Shown here piece by piece: positions 12,075 to 23,244 of a stretch of 64,000 nt of DNA. The notes under the pieces are model-generated. The model did not search any database. It saw nothing but the letters and a program-made list of their open reading frames with translations, and was not told the DNA's origin. A program made the translations under genes and the position numbers. The stretch is from Paramarasmius palmivorus. Lineage: Eukaryota; Basidiomycota; Agaricomycetes; Agaricales; Marasmiaceae. The stretch is taken from positions 1 through 64,000 of the forward strand of contig JAYKXP010000162.1 in the NCBI GenBank assembly GCA_037176845.1, in the 5' to 3' direction. The stretch's first letter is position 1, and each line of letters starts with the position of its first letter.

Positions 12075-12842
12075 CTAATACCCTCGCTCCCAATACAACG
12101 ACATTGCTTCGTCAACGCCGGGCATACCGCGCATAGCGTTGGTACCTAAAGGTGTATAGCCGGTCAGTTTCACTGACCCACACCAGACCTTGAGCATCTC
12201 GCGAACTCTGGATCCACATGACGGTAAGTTGAAGAGTGCCTTTAGGAACGATTTCCCAAGGAGCAGTTGGGGAGGGACAGCAAGTCCAGCACATTGCTCA
12301 AATGAGTCGGGATCTGCTTCGTCAAATGTTGATGCGGCGGCTGAATAATTCTGTAAGAGGATTGTGACTGGTTTGTTTCGATTATAGAGGTTGCCAGCTT
12401 AGAATAGGGATAATCAGAGTGGTATTGTAAAGAGGGTACCGATAAAGACTTACTTATGCGATATGCAGGGGACCCAAGCTCCTCCCAGTGGATGTTAGGA
12501 TCTAACGAAGAAAATACTGGGAGTAGAGGAAGCGGAGAGTCCTTGAAGCCAGATGCCAACAAGACTTGATACGCAGTTTCAAGATGGTCGTTAGGAACGA
12601 GCAAATGCATGCGCTGCAATGGACGTCAAGCCAAATGATAAATCGGATTAGCAAGCGAATTGCCCACTTACATGCTCAGCAACTGGAACTCCGTAGTACA
12701 GTAATGCCCACTCGATGATTGGGCCTACGTTTGACCGAGCGAGGACGTCGGTTAGGTTGGCAGAGATGTCGTGGCGCAGCTGGTCGGAGAAAATATCCCC
12801 AGGAGTCTGAGTAGGCGTGTGCAATTTGGTCGAATGCCCCAT
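12075..12842 (-). CDS. Unknown conserved-looking protein
   Basis: Three exons join cleanly. MGHSTKLHTPTQTPGDIFSD starts at 12,842 and runs to GVPVAEH. An intron GTAAGTGGG to TTGCAG leads to RMHLLVPNDHLETAYQVLLA and onward to SPAYRI. A second intron, GTAAGTC to ACCAG, leads to TILLQNYSAAASTFDEADPD, then CAGLAVPPQLLLGKSFLKAL, GYTPLGTNAMRGM and SLYWERGY, with the stop at 12,075. The product is about 200 residues, soluble, with no signal peptide or membrane segment. The HLVPNDHLETA to LLASGF run, with its alternating hydrophobic pattern, resembles small nucleotidyltransferase-fold proteins of fungi. I do not see a catalytic GS/DxD motif, so I assign no function. The gene is embedded between the two blocks of the partial duplication. 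Confidence 0.6.
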
Positions 12843-13218
12843 GGTGCTTGTATGATAAGAAGTTAGAACTGTGTTTCACTTTGGCGAGAGTTGGAAAAGG
12901 GTAGATAGATAGATAGATTTTTCAGTTTGCGATCTAAGGGCCAGGCAACGTCGATTACTATCAGAGAAGATACCAATACACTCGAACATTGCTCGAACAC
13001 ATAATCAAGCTTAGAATACAAAGTGGCTGTCGGTATGTAGTGAGTCTAAGGGAGGTATGTAGGTTACCCAGTCGCATCGATAGATGTAGGTTTGTATGCT
13101 AGGTATGGTACAAGATGCTTCATGAAAACAATGCAACGGCAGCGGGGGTATCAGTTGAGTAGCGAGCAATAGCGAAAGCATCACAAGAAACGTGTCAAAA
13201 TGCGAGAGCAATATGAGA

Positions 13219-14700
13219 TCAGTCTTTCAAAAAACCAGCAGTGCAACTTGCAAGAAAAGCATCCACTTCCATCCGAGTCTCCAGTGATCCTGAAACCAGC
13301 CTTGGATCGACAGTTGATGGTCTAGGTGACAAAGATGGAGTATATGTATGCCCGAAGAGGGCACAAGAACGTCTGAAAATGTTGCTGGAGTGTCGATAAA
13401 TGTTTTTATCATGACGATATGGTGTGGTTTCGGGCGTAGATTGCGAAGTAGTTTCTTCGACCAGCAATGGCGACTGCTGTAGCTGATTACCCCCATAACC
13501 ATAGTTGCTAGATGACCGATCCAAAAAGCCACGCAAGTCGTCGACATCTGTCTCGTTCAAGTCATCAGACTTGCAGCCCGCTGTCGATGACTCGAGAGCC
13601 TTCAAAGACTTCCCTGCTTCGGGTAAGACATCGTCATCTGGCAGGAAAAGAGGCGTTCGTCTGCTCGACGCTGGATCAGGGCTAGCAGACTTCATGACCG
13701 GTGCTGCATGATCTTTGCGGCGAGAGTAGGTTCTCTTCTTTGTAATAGTGTTCTCTCCATCCGATTCTGAAGTCATTGTCAGATCAATCTTCGCAGATAT
13801 CTCCTTCCGAGTCAGGCTGGGATTGGTATCTTCGTCGGAAGATGTAATTTCGATGGTACCCAACGATTGAACTTTTCAGTAATCAAGAGATCAGTTTGAC
13901 ATCGACTCAATACCAAAAGGCATCTGAACGCACCTGTGCGTGGCGTGCTGGTAGGCTTGGTGCTACTTTTAGACGTGGATGCGTCTGTATGCCCCCTCCG
14001 TTTCAATACCTTTGTCCGATTCGTCAAACTAATAGTGGCCGGCTGCTCCTCGTCAGAAGAGAAGAGCTCGATCATATCTAGCGATCCTATAACATGGAGA
14101 TTCAGTAAAAATTGGAGATACCTCATGATGCATGATGTTTCGTTCACCTGATGGGCAAGAAACGATGGAAGTGATGGCTTTTGGCCCAAAGTCTCCTCTT
14201 TGACTAAAGATGTCTTCTGGTGGAGGGAGAGACGGAGAGCGGCTTATACTCCGAAAGGGCCGTAACGTCTTGCGTCCGTGCGATCCTCTACGACCTTTGT
14301 CACCTTGTTTCTCGTCAATCTTCCGATTCTGTCCAGTGCGATGGCTTTTAGATGCAGACGATATGCTTTTTCTGCAGATACTGTTGATGTCAAATGTTCG
14401 CTTGCCTGCGCCCTTGTATGACACAGAGGATGCATCTGTAGTGGCAAATGGGAAGGGTCAAGCAAAGATTTGTCTGCTTTCCTTGCAAGTTCGCTGACAG
14501 GCAACTGACCTTTGGACACGTTTAGCTTTGATACTCTCACTGTATGCTTTTGGGTTGGGAAGTCAATCTTCGCCGTAGGCTTGATATTATTTTTTGTAAC
14601 TTTAGAGCTATTTCTTGGGGAATTGGGGGTCTGGGAAGGGCTAGTTCGTCGATCTCTGCTTCACTGGAGTCTGAGGTGGCATGGGTTTGTTTACTCGTGG
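13219..14700 (-). CDS. Low-complexity protein with SUMO-interaction-like motifs
   Basis: This is a hydrophilic Ser/Lys/Arg-rich protein, probably disordered and nuclear. The last exon (13,863 to 13,219) is clear: TIEITSSDEDTNPSLTRKE, a basic KKRTYSRRKDHAAP stretch, then SSNIFRRSCALFGHTY and a Pro/Ser tail ending FLKD. Upstream exons include MIELFSSDEEQPATISLTNR and GKRTFDINSICRKS, separated by short introns near 14,080-14,150 and 13,870-13,930. IELFSSDEE and IEITSSDED each have the hydrophobic core plus acidic/Ser flank of a SUMO-interacting motif. That is inference from pattern only. The 5' end beyond about 14,500 is ambiguous because several frames remain open. The C-terminal part is duplicated at 11,731-12,065. 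Confidence 0.5.
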
Positions 14701-15015
14701 ACTGTTGAGTAGCACCTGATGATCAGATTTTGTTTTGTTGTTAGTTTTGAAGATGCGGGTCAAACGAATATTTACCGCTCAGTGTATTCCATGAAGGCCC
14801 TGGCGAAGGTTCTCGCTGTCGCCTGCGATGAGCGGGCATGTGGATCGATGTCAAGTTGCAAGCCAGGGATAAGCGCCCGAACCCTCCGAGAAGCTACTGA
14901 TTTCCTTTAAATTTACTTATGCACATCTGTGTACTTTGACCTGTCGCACCAATAGCAACTCCTTGAAACCGCTCGCCATTACTTTGCGACTGTCCCGGTG
15001 CATAGGCATTTGGAT

Positions 15016-16605
15016 ATGCGACTACAGGCGACTGCTGGCTTCAGCGGTCCTGCAATATCTTGTGATATAAATCTCAAGTTCTTTTCCACCGAAGGCCTAG
15101 ACGTTTCTGAAAACATATTGTTCTTTTGGGGGATGCCAGAGGCAGACAGGTATTGTTTGGTACGTCTCCCTTGCTTTCGCATACGGACGCTTTCTTACTC
15201 TATCTTCAATAGATTACTGGCCTTCCAGCCTTGTATAGTACCCTGGATGTGAATTTCCCTCCTCGCGCTTCAAAATGCTGCTAGTGACACTTGCATCACA
15301 GTTTCAACAACATATTCTCTATCATTTGGACTTCCAGGGCGATAAGAAACACTTCAAAATCAACCCGAATTCTCCGGTTCTGAAGGGACTGTTCCATTCG
15401 GCCGAGGACGTAGCTGATTCCAAAGATCTTATCCTCATTGCGCCATGTAAAAGAGATTCAGAGGGGAATGTGATCAAGTTCATTGACGATGATTTTGGTG
15501 CGTCTTTGTCCCTAACTTACTGGCCAAATACTCAAAAATCTTTAGAATCTGGAAACTATGATTACCATGAGGCTGGCCATTCAGAAGATCCTTCCACCAT
15601 TACAGCAGTGTTCAATGTCGTGCCCGATGAACCTAGTCTCGGAGGCTTTCGCTCAGCGGTAGATGATACAACATATTCTGTCTACTATGCGGGGACAGGC
15701 ATTGTGACATTATCAGCTTATCGAATTCTTGTCGGCCGATTCCCCAGTTATCCATGGACATACATCTTATGGACACTTTCGGCTCCTAGACATGACTACT
15801 TGCCAGTCAACTATGGGTCACCCAGTGAAGCACGCGAACAGTTCATGCAATGGGAAAGGCTTGCTAAATGGGAGAAGATGCCTGGAAAAAAGCAAGAAAG
15901 AGAGAGCCTCCAAATAGCGCGTTGGTGGTTCAAATTCTTAACATCGAAAGAACATAGTTTGAATGATATTTGGAACGACGTCTGGTTCGGCAGAGGTAAC
16001 CTCTATGTCACAGTGCGGCCTGACAGGTGAGGACATCCTTCCGAGTACCTTTTCTATCTCTGAACAGTCCCAGGTTCCCGATATCAGAGGCCGCTACCCT
16101 GGCAACAACGACACCGGAGGCAATACGATCGAACTGCGAATCCAAGACGCTCTCAGCATTAGAATCTCTACCCCTCGATATCATACACAGTTTGTGCGCT
16201 TTCTATCTCACCCCACATGAGATTTCGCTCGTCATGGCCGCGTCGAAGGTGTTGCATTCCCTTGTCACTCCTCACGTGAACATCTGGGTTCTATCGTCGC
16301 TCAAGATACATTTTCCTTTCTACTTGCCATTATATTGCGGATCGCACCCGGAGAGCCCAAGGCTCAACGAAGAGGTCGAATGGTGGGAACAACAATGGTC
16401 ACTTGCAGGGTATCTGGTCGGGGATGTTTTTCGACGCCCTCGCAACGAGTGGAACACCAAGATCGTGGCAAGCATGCCTTGGCTGTGTTATGCGCAGGCT
16501 TGTTCTAGAAGCAGGAGTATGAAGAATAGGAAGAGGTTGTGGCGGATCACTGGGGAAATCAGAGCTGCGGCCGAAGAAAAAGGGCTACTATATCCGTTAT
16601 CCTGA
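15016..16605 (+). CDS. F-box-like protein with unknown N-terminal region
   Basis: The proposed exons are 15,016-15,159, 15,239-16,026 and 16,068-16,605, with GTACGT..TATAG and GTGAGG..AACAG introns. The first splice joins WGMPEADRYCL to YPGCEFPSSRFKMLLVTLAS in frame. The N-terminal two thirds has no domain I recognise; landmarks are LDFQGDKKHFKINPNSPVLK and ILVGRFPSYPWTYILW. The C-terminal third begins LESLPLDIIHSLCAFYLTPH and continues EISLVMAASKVLHSL, an F-box-like helix set expected to bind Skp1. An unusual feature is the C-terminal position of the F-box. The frame is open upstream of 15,016, so more 5' exons are possible. Confidence 0.6.
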
Positions 16606-16805
16606 CGTAGTGGATCATATCATTTTCGATTATTATACACTCTCCAGATATCACTATGCCACGACTATCGATTATACACAGCACAAATGTCGAGAGAGAG
16701 GGGTGTCGAAGCTATGATGCAACGTCTTGTATCACCCAGGTATCACTCAAAAGCTCACTGACTTCATTTCTCCACACAAGCACCACAATGCCTTGCCGAG
16801 GGGTG

Positions 16806-16812
16806 TATAAAA
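16806..16812 (+). promoter_or_regulatory. TATA box of the small gene at 16,899
   Basis: TATAAAA stands 87 bases upstream of the ATG, followed by a pyrimidine-rich leader. This spacing suits a short 5' UTR. Confidence 0.45.
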
Positions 16813-16898
16813 TGCCTCCTCCACGACGACAAACTTCAGAATAACCTCAAACCTACATTTCGAAGCTCTTTACTTGAATCCATCGTCACATTGTCATT

Positions 16899-17344
16899 AT
16901 GTCTGGCCTCAGCAACACACAAGAGTTCAACAGAACTATCGAGAGAACCAACCAAGGAATCGCTGATGGCCGTCCAGAGGGTGAGCGTGTTCGGTCTGCG
17001 GGAAAGCAAGCCATACTAATTGCTCTCCAGGCCAAAATCCCCAGAGAGCTCCAGTAACACTCGACACTGTTGTAGACAAAGACGCTTCACTGTCATCCGG
17101 TCCGATGCAAACCTCAGCATCCGACATGCTCAACGGAGCTACATCTGCCGACGTATACCAGAGTGCTGGAAAGCCTGGCTCTGGGATGTCTTCCAAAGAG
17201 CTCCGTAACGATGGCCATGCTCACAGGAAGAAGGAAGGACAGGGCGTTGGCCAATGGGGACCTCCGGGAACAGCATCAGTCGAGCTTGATCGCTCACAAA
17301 GATTTACTGGAAGGGACGCGGAAGGATTCACACAAGATAAATAG
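16899..17344 (+). CDS. Small hydrophilic protein of unknown function
   Basis: There are two exons, 16,899-16,980 and 17,031-17,344. The intron has GTGAGC at its start, a textbook branch site (ATACTAATTG) and TCCAG at its end. The product is about 131 residues. It begins MSGLSNTQEFNRTIERTNQG and runs through SSKELRNDGHAHRKKEGQG and GQWGPPGTASVELDRSQRF to the stop. It is rich in Gly, Ser, Asn and charged residues, with no hydrophobic segment. The composition resembles fungal stress-related small hydrophilic proteins, but no family signature is visible. A clean TATA box upstream and a well-formed intron argue that it is a real gene. Confidence 0.65.
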
Positions 17345-17921
17345 ATGAGTAGAGGACTCAGGAAGTTGAACAAGTGTATCACTAGCATTGAATTTTCTCG
17401 TCGCGGCCCCCTTTTAATAGCATATCTGCTGTATCACATATTTGGAGCATGGACCTACGATAACGGGGAAACACTGAATAGGTCAGACTATATCGGTATA
17501 TTGAGATAACCATCACCCGCCATATAAACGCTTTATTAACTCACCTCACTTCACATAGTCAAAGCAATCGCGAGCATCACGACAGGTGGCAACATTCCGC
17601 GGAAATTATACGGCAGGATGATATGCCTCCTTCGAAGTAATTATTCCGGCAGAACCTTTTGATGTGAGGTGTTACCATGTCATTATCTCATACTATGTAC
17701 GGTGTCGTTCACGGACCAACTCTGGCGTGGAGCTCTCGTTCATCCCTTTGATTTGTCGAGTTGTTCAAAGGTATTTACCGTGACACGCGCAGGTGGGGCC
17801 AATTCACCGATTCCGACGTTCTTCCTGAAGGCAGACTCTCCCGTACGCGAAAGTTCACCGATATTCAGGCAGATTGACGTCTATAAGAAGGACTGCGACG
17901 TGAGTTCAGTATCTAGGCAAA
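17345..17921. other. Intergenic region upstream of GH131
   Basis: No gene is seen. It presumably holds the terminator of the small gene and the promoter of the GH131 gene. AATAAA-like and AT-rich words occur, but none is decisive. Confidence 0.35.
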
Positions 17922-18963
17922 ATGCTCCGACTCACCGTCGCATCTACTATTGCTCTTCTGGCTGGTCTTGCTTCTGCTGGAACAAAGTCTGGGACGGCAG
18001 CTTCAACTCTTATGAAAGCGCTGCTGATTTTGACAACTGTAAGTTTAACATAACCTCAAGGAGTTACTGGTTAAAATATCGCGGGGTGTAGGGTCATGGG
18101 CAAACCAAGTAGGAACGTACCAATGGGTCAGTACCGCAAATATGTTCCGCTGTGCTGTAAATTGATCTGGAAGAACCTCAGTACATCCATGGAAGCCAGG
18201 AAACTTCGCACTACCTCGACGTGTCCGCTGATTACAAGAACCCGGCGCTGACATCTGAAGAACGCGGCCTAAAGTCAACAATTGATAATGGTGCTACCTG
18301 GAATGGGCAAACGATGGCCAGAACCGAACTCATTCCGCAAACTACATCCGATCTAGGCAGTGGCAACCTCTTTTATCACTTCTCGGTGAAGAGAAGCGAT
18401 ACCAATGCACCCGATGTACGCGCGTCCGAGTCTGATTTTGTTATCATAGCTTTCGGGGGCTGATCAGGACATCTCTATAGTCCACTCAAGAGCATCAAGT
18501 AGTTTTCTTTGAGAGCCATTTCACTGAGGTAGACCGACCCCTTTCAGACTCTGTTCATGTGTCTAAACATCAATCCTCTAGCTCAAATACGGAGTCGGAG
18601 CGAACCCTACCGACCTGCAATGGCATGTTGGAGGTACGCAACAGTGGGCAACTCCCTTCACCGCAGACGAATGGTTCAACTTCGCATATGACATTGATGT
18701 GAGTTCAGTACTTCAACGGAACTTGAACATCGCAGACTTACTCGTAAATGGCGTAGTTCTCGGCCAAGACTGTTGGGCTCTGGGCCTCCACTGGCTCCGA
18801 TCCACTCGAGAAAGTTGTAGAGAATATTTCGGCCGATACGTTCACCAACTCCGCTGACTGGCATCTTGGAGTTCTTCGCGTAGTAGCAAGTGGTGTCACT
18901 GAGGACTGGTATTTCTCTGGCGTATATGTCGAGAGTGGGGATATCACGACTTTAATCGCTTGA
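17922..18963 (+). CDS. Secreted glycoside hydrolase family 131, with apparent frameshift
   Basis: GH131 enzymes cleave beta-1,3/1,6- and beta-1,4-glucans and occur mainly in fungi. ATG 17,922 opens a classic signal peptide (MLRLTVASTIALLAGLASAG). The mature part follows in another frame: KVWDGSFNSYESAADFDNW, YIHGSQETSHYLDVSADYKN, WNGQTMARTELIPQTT, NLFYHFSVKR, QEHQVVFFESHFTE, LKYGVGANPTDLQWHVGG and FTADEWFNFAYDID, ending at 18,963. MARTELIP and FFESHFTELKYG are hallmark GH131 segments. At least five introns are needed, including GTACGC..CTATAG before STQEHQ. Between signal peptide and mature domain the frame is off by one at GGAACAAAGTCTGG; one more A would restore it. This is either a base-calling error or a recently broken gene. 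Confidence 0.82.
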
Positions 18964-20621
18964 GGTACTCTCTGCTCGAGAAGATTGTATTCGTAAAGAT
19001 AGAGAATAAGAATGTTGAATATGCTAATCCCTGTAGCATTACAATGGATGTGTAGGGTACGATCTGATGAAATTATTCGAGGGTGTTGTTCATACACAGA
19101 CAGCGATAGAAACTGTCTCCAAATTCCCGTGCGATTCAGGTCTGGAGATCTGGAGGGAACATCATCAGATTTTGCAGGAGGAAAAACTAGGAAACGCACC
19201 ATTCAAATCCTTTTACGCTACGCAGCACACGAAAGGAGCCATTCAACAGGGTTGCGACTGTAGGTTCTTGCAATGGGCTGGGCCAGAGTCAAAGAGAGGC
19301 ACCTTGGACTGTGTTGATAGAGGCGAAAGATTAGAAATTTACACGTAAAAGCCAGGGTTGATGGTCAATGAACACAATAGCTGGGGTGACGAAGGGAGTA
19401 CTTATGAAATTGCTTTATTCCAGAGGCCTGAGGCCTTGAGGTGTCAGTGTGCGAAAGGTGAAAGCGAGATGAAGTCCAAAAAATCACGTTGTCAAATGTC
19501 GAGGCCGCCGCAGGCGGCACACTGTCTCAGACCATGTGACAACCATGCCGCTGAAAGTTTGTGTTACCGTGACCTTTCGTCCACCATCATGATCATGTTC
19601 AAACGTGCAACGTACGAAGATCGCGTTGCGTTTACTCTCTGAGCTGAGGACTATCAAAACAAGCAGTTTCATACAAGGGATGAGGACTGCGGAGCAATTA
19701 CAAGCTAGATTCGGTATGTATCATCGTAGTCTCTTGGTACGCTCAATCTCGACCAGTGAAATACTTGTTTCCACAGACTCGAAGGTACTGTCTCAACCCA
19801 TATTATATTTTGTCGGAATGACTCACAGATATTATCTCAGCTACGGGGGCGACTACGTACCGTACAGAGGCTACTTCTCAGTACCCCGACAGCGTCAGGA
19901 TGTGATACCTACAATCTGAGGACCTAGTGACCCCCTCCTTGTGATGAGCGCGGGCCTGCTGCGGAATGGCTGTCTTCGGCTCACTTTGCGGGCGGAAAGC
20001 GTGCAGAGTCTATATCTCACCTTTGCCTGGGGCATCAGTTTCCACTATGTATATGTCGGATGCCTTTTCCTTCCGCTGATGGAAACCCAGGAAACCATTA
20101 ACGCTAATCTCAGCTCCGATCAATTGAGACCAGATTGCCAGGAAGATCTACCTACAATGGCCTTTGTACTGCGGAATGCAGGTGGGCACGCTGTCAGTTC
20201 CCCTAACTAGAGTGAGACTGCGGTAATGAGAGGTGCGCTACTTGCTGGATGATTCTTAGCATATGAAATTGAATGCTTTTATGCAGGAATGGATTAAGAC
20301 CAAACAAGTTGTCTTGTAGATCTTTGAAGATGGCATCATAGGGCCGATAAATATTCTGATGCAGAACGTGACTCAGTATCCAGCACCAACGCCCTACATA
20401 GGTTTTCGGTATTGTGCGAGAATCACACTGATTCCTTCCACGCTGTGTTATTTCGTCGTCAGAAGCTTCCCGCAGGTCAGCGTATGTTGTTTGAGCTCTG
20501 GGATTGCAGGTCGATGCGCTGTTTGTAGACAAGGTTCCTACGGGCTCCGATATCTTTTCGCTATAAGAAGATCAGTCTGGAAAGCCTCACACTTCAACTT
20601 TCTCAAGGCAACGCCGCTACA
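18964..20621. other. 1.66 kb without a confident gene
   Basis: Open frames of 80-104 codons occur on both strands (for example near 19,605-19,919), but none has splice logic, motifs or protein-like composition. A small perfect GC palindrome (GCCGCCGCAGGCGGC) sits near 19,504-19,518. I see no RNA gene here. Confidence 0.35.
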
Positions 20622-21287
20622 ATGAGCTCTCAGACTAACGCCAGGCACTCCAGGGTTCTCGTTGCTTGCACCAACTGTCGCTCTCGTAAAATCAAGGTGG
20701 ACAAACTTTGACCTCTATTCACCGTTTTTGCTTACTATTCTTCCAGTGTAACAGAAGTAACCCGAGCAACTCGAATTCTGCATGCGAACGATGTCTATCC
20801 AAAGGCCTCCGGTGTGAATACGCCGCGATCAACGCGGAATCCTCGAGTTCAGGCGTGGACTCGTCACCTGTATTTCTTTACCCAGCAAATCAATATGCAT
20901 ATCCCGGTACCAGCACTTCATCTTCATCTGTTTTGCCTGTGATACCTGGGCCTGGTCACAATCTACCTCAACCAGTGCAAGGCGGTGTTGCACCTACGCA
21001 CTCAAATTACGGTGGTAACAGTGGATATACCGTACTCTCTTCACCATATCCAAACCCGACAACTGGCTGGCCCTCAGGACATTCCGCCCAGACTTCGCAT
21101 CATGGAGGTAGCCAATCTCACGGCTATGCACACGTATCCCAAACAAATCAGTTCTATGCAAATGCGTACCCCTCTCAGTCAAGGTTCGTCGTTACTCAAG
21201 TTCCAGTTGATTGTCCACTAACGTCTCGGTCTGAACAGGAACGTTGTCTGCACAGGGAACCCATGTTTTTGCGGGTACCACAGCTAG
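20622..21287 (+). CDS. Short Zn2Cys6 (Gal4-type) DNA-binding protein
   Basis: Exon 1 (MSSQTNARHSRVLVACTNCR then SRKIK) splices over GTGGAC..TTCCAG into CNRSNPSNSNSACERCLSKG and LRCEYA. This gives the six-cysteine pattern C-x2-C-x6-C-x11-C-x2-C-x6-C of fungal binuclear zinc clusters. After residue 60 the chain is Ser/Tyr/Pro/Gly/Gln-rich and low complexity. A final intron (GTTCGT..GAACAG) leads to NVVCTGNPCFCGYHS and a stop at 21,287. At about 190 residues it is much shorter than typical members and lacks the fungal transcription factor middle domain. Short versions with only a zinc cluster and a Tyr/Ser-rich region are common in Agaricomycetes. Targets unknown. Confidence 0.78.
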
Positions 21288-22032
21288 CTCAGCACCGCGT
21301 CACTCGCTGGACACCAGGGAACGAGTATCTCGGGTCACCCTGAGGCTGAGAGGTTAGTCATTCGTCAGAGCGATTCGTTACTTTGCTGATTAAAACTCAT
21401 GAGATCAGAGCAAGTAGGCACGATGAAATCTGCGTCGGAGAACCGTGTTTTTGTGGATGTCACGATCAATGCTTTATGTCGTGATTATATATTTATTTCC
21501 TCTTTGTATATCTTTGTAAATACATCCAGGGGCTGCCAGGAATGCACCCTTCTCAACCCAGCGCACAGATCTGCTCGCTTTATTGGCGGTATGGGTCACG
21601 AGAGTGTGTGTCGTTTAATGGGCTCGAGGTGTAGCTCGCCGCACGATATTCAGTCGCCACCAAAATCGCTTGGCAATGCATTCATTTTGGTATATCTCAA
21701 CGATAACATTCCAGCTGCTCAGCTACGTCCCGCACTGTTCGTGATGATTCATTAATACAAAGTGTTCTCACTCCCGCTGTCACGTTTCGGTTCCCCAACC
21801 CACGATCCACGAGAATGGCCGGTTGGGTTGTATACTATTAGATACCGGTGCTTACAACGGTGTTCAATTAATTCAGAGGCTACGTAACTTCCGCCGAACA
21901 TCAATTCGATAAGGCTTACTAGGCACACCCAGCATATCTTGCAACCCTTTGCTCGCCTTGGCGCATGATTGTTCGTGTAGATAAATACAAGTCCTCCAGC
22001 TTTGTGACGATACAATACCTCCCATTCACAGC
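21288..22032. other. Intergenic, no gene seen
   Basis: AT-rich sequence at 21,480-21,530 fits the 3' end of the zinc-cluster gene, and the rest is presumably the GST promoter. No supported coding frame. Confidence 0.35.
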
Positions 22033-22806
22033 ATGATTACTCTCTACGATTTTCATTCCTTCCACCCGGAGCTAGCTTCTCTTTCTCCGTGGGTTTTGAC
22101 AGTTAGGTTTGTCTTGTGCCCTGTGGTTTCATCGTCGAGGGTGGTGATACTCTTCCCTTATGCAGATTGATACTCGGTTACAAAGGGATCCCATACACTG
22201 TGAAACGAGTCGAGTTTGGCGATATCGAAACTACAGCTAAAGAAATCGGGGCTGCCCCTACGGGTAACCAAACCAGACGGGTCTCCCCATTACACTGTCC
22301 CTTTCATCCAAGACTCCTCCAACGGAGTCGTTGTTTCTGATTCTCTCCGTATCGCCAAGTACCTCGACACCACTTTCCCCGATACATCACAGGTTGCCCC
22401 GGCCGATACTGGATCTCAGTTTTTAACGAGTCAGGAGATTATGATGCGTTTATATCCGATGTACCCGCTCGCTCGTCCCAGTATTCATAAGTCTCATAGC
22501 GAGGCAGGAAAGGCAGTCCAAGAGAGGATGTATGGTCTTGTTATGGAACTGCAGCCAGAGGAGAAGGTCGCCTTGTTGGAAAAGGGAAAACAAGGGTTCA
22601 TGGAAGTCATCGATAGGGCGAAAGGCGACGTATATTTGACCGGAGAACACCCCGTCTTCATCGATTTTGTCCTTGCAGCAGGGGGATTGATATATAGGGC
22701 TACTTTTGGGATTGACAGCGCCGAATGGAAAGAGGTTGCGAGCTGGAAGGACGGAAGGTGGCAGCGTGTCGTTGAGAACATGGAGAGGTACATCCAAGTG
22801 GCATGA
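22033..22806 (+). CDS. Glutathione S-transferase, etherase-like, with a one-base frameshift
   Basis: Exon 1 (MITLYDFHSFHPELASLSPW then VLTVR) ends at GTTTGT, and the intron closes at ATGCAG before LILGYKGIPYTVKRVEFGDI. This thioredoxin-fold start, with Ser in LSPW, fits fungal LigE/etherase-like GSTs that act on lignin- and wood-derived aromatics. The cis-Pro region reads KPDGSPHYTVPFIQD, followed by VVSDSLRIAKYLDTTFPD, and an all-helical C-terminal domain with VYLTGEHPVFIDFVLAAGGL. The frame shifts by one between GAAPT and VTKPDG: removing one G from the GGG at about 22,260-22,262 restores a continuous chain. A 13-base GT..AG stretch there is too short to be an intron. The gene is either recently broken or affected by a base-calling error. 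Confidence 0.83.
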
Positions 22807-23244
22807 CTTTGAAACTATTCGTGTATATGTTCTATGGCGAAGACGAATTGATTTTACGATGATACAATGTGGCTTGAACGATGTCTGCAGGAAGGGTCTG
22901 CGAAAGGGCCAGCAATTCTAGCAATTCTGTTGGAATACAGAATTAGTTAGCCAAAATGTGTATTCATTGGTATAAGTAAATATCGTACCTAATCTTGTAC
23001 CACTCTGCGCTATCTACGCAAGGTTAAATAAGGAGAGTGTACTTATGGTTGTCAAGACGCAAGGACTATTTCTCACCGTGACACGGTCACACTGCGAGCC
23101 TACTCGAGCAACGCAATTAAAACTCTTGTAACAAGTCCGTGGTTCATAGATTATGCTTTTATATTACAGTGTATATTTGTCTATAGTTTATTGCTCTTCC
23201 TGCTGGACCTCTTGCCTCTGCCTCCGAACCCCCAACCAATCTGC
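22807..23244. other. Convergent intergenic region
   Basis: This lies between the 3' ends of the GST and the Old Yellow Enzyme. It is AT-rich with no coding frame. Presumably it holds both poly(A) regions. Confidence 0.4.

Larger units (their letters stand above)
11400..13560. repeat. Partial tandem duplication (11,400-12,065 and 12,890-13,560)
   Basis: Two blocks repeat in direct orientation. Each begins with a GATA-type microsatellite (AGATAGATAGATAGAT at about 11,459 and 12,903) followed by GGCAACGTCGATTACTATCA, then GTGGCTGTCGGTATGTAGTGAG, and continues into the 3' coding end of the low-complexity gene. The unknown gene at 12,075-12,842 lies between the two blocks. Confidence 0.75.

Noticed and set aside
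22258..22272. A 13-base GT..AG intron that would repair the GST frame
   Set aside because: Far below the minimum for spliceosomal introns, and it would delete the conserved Lys-Pro before DGSP.
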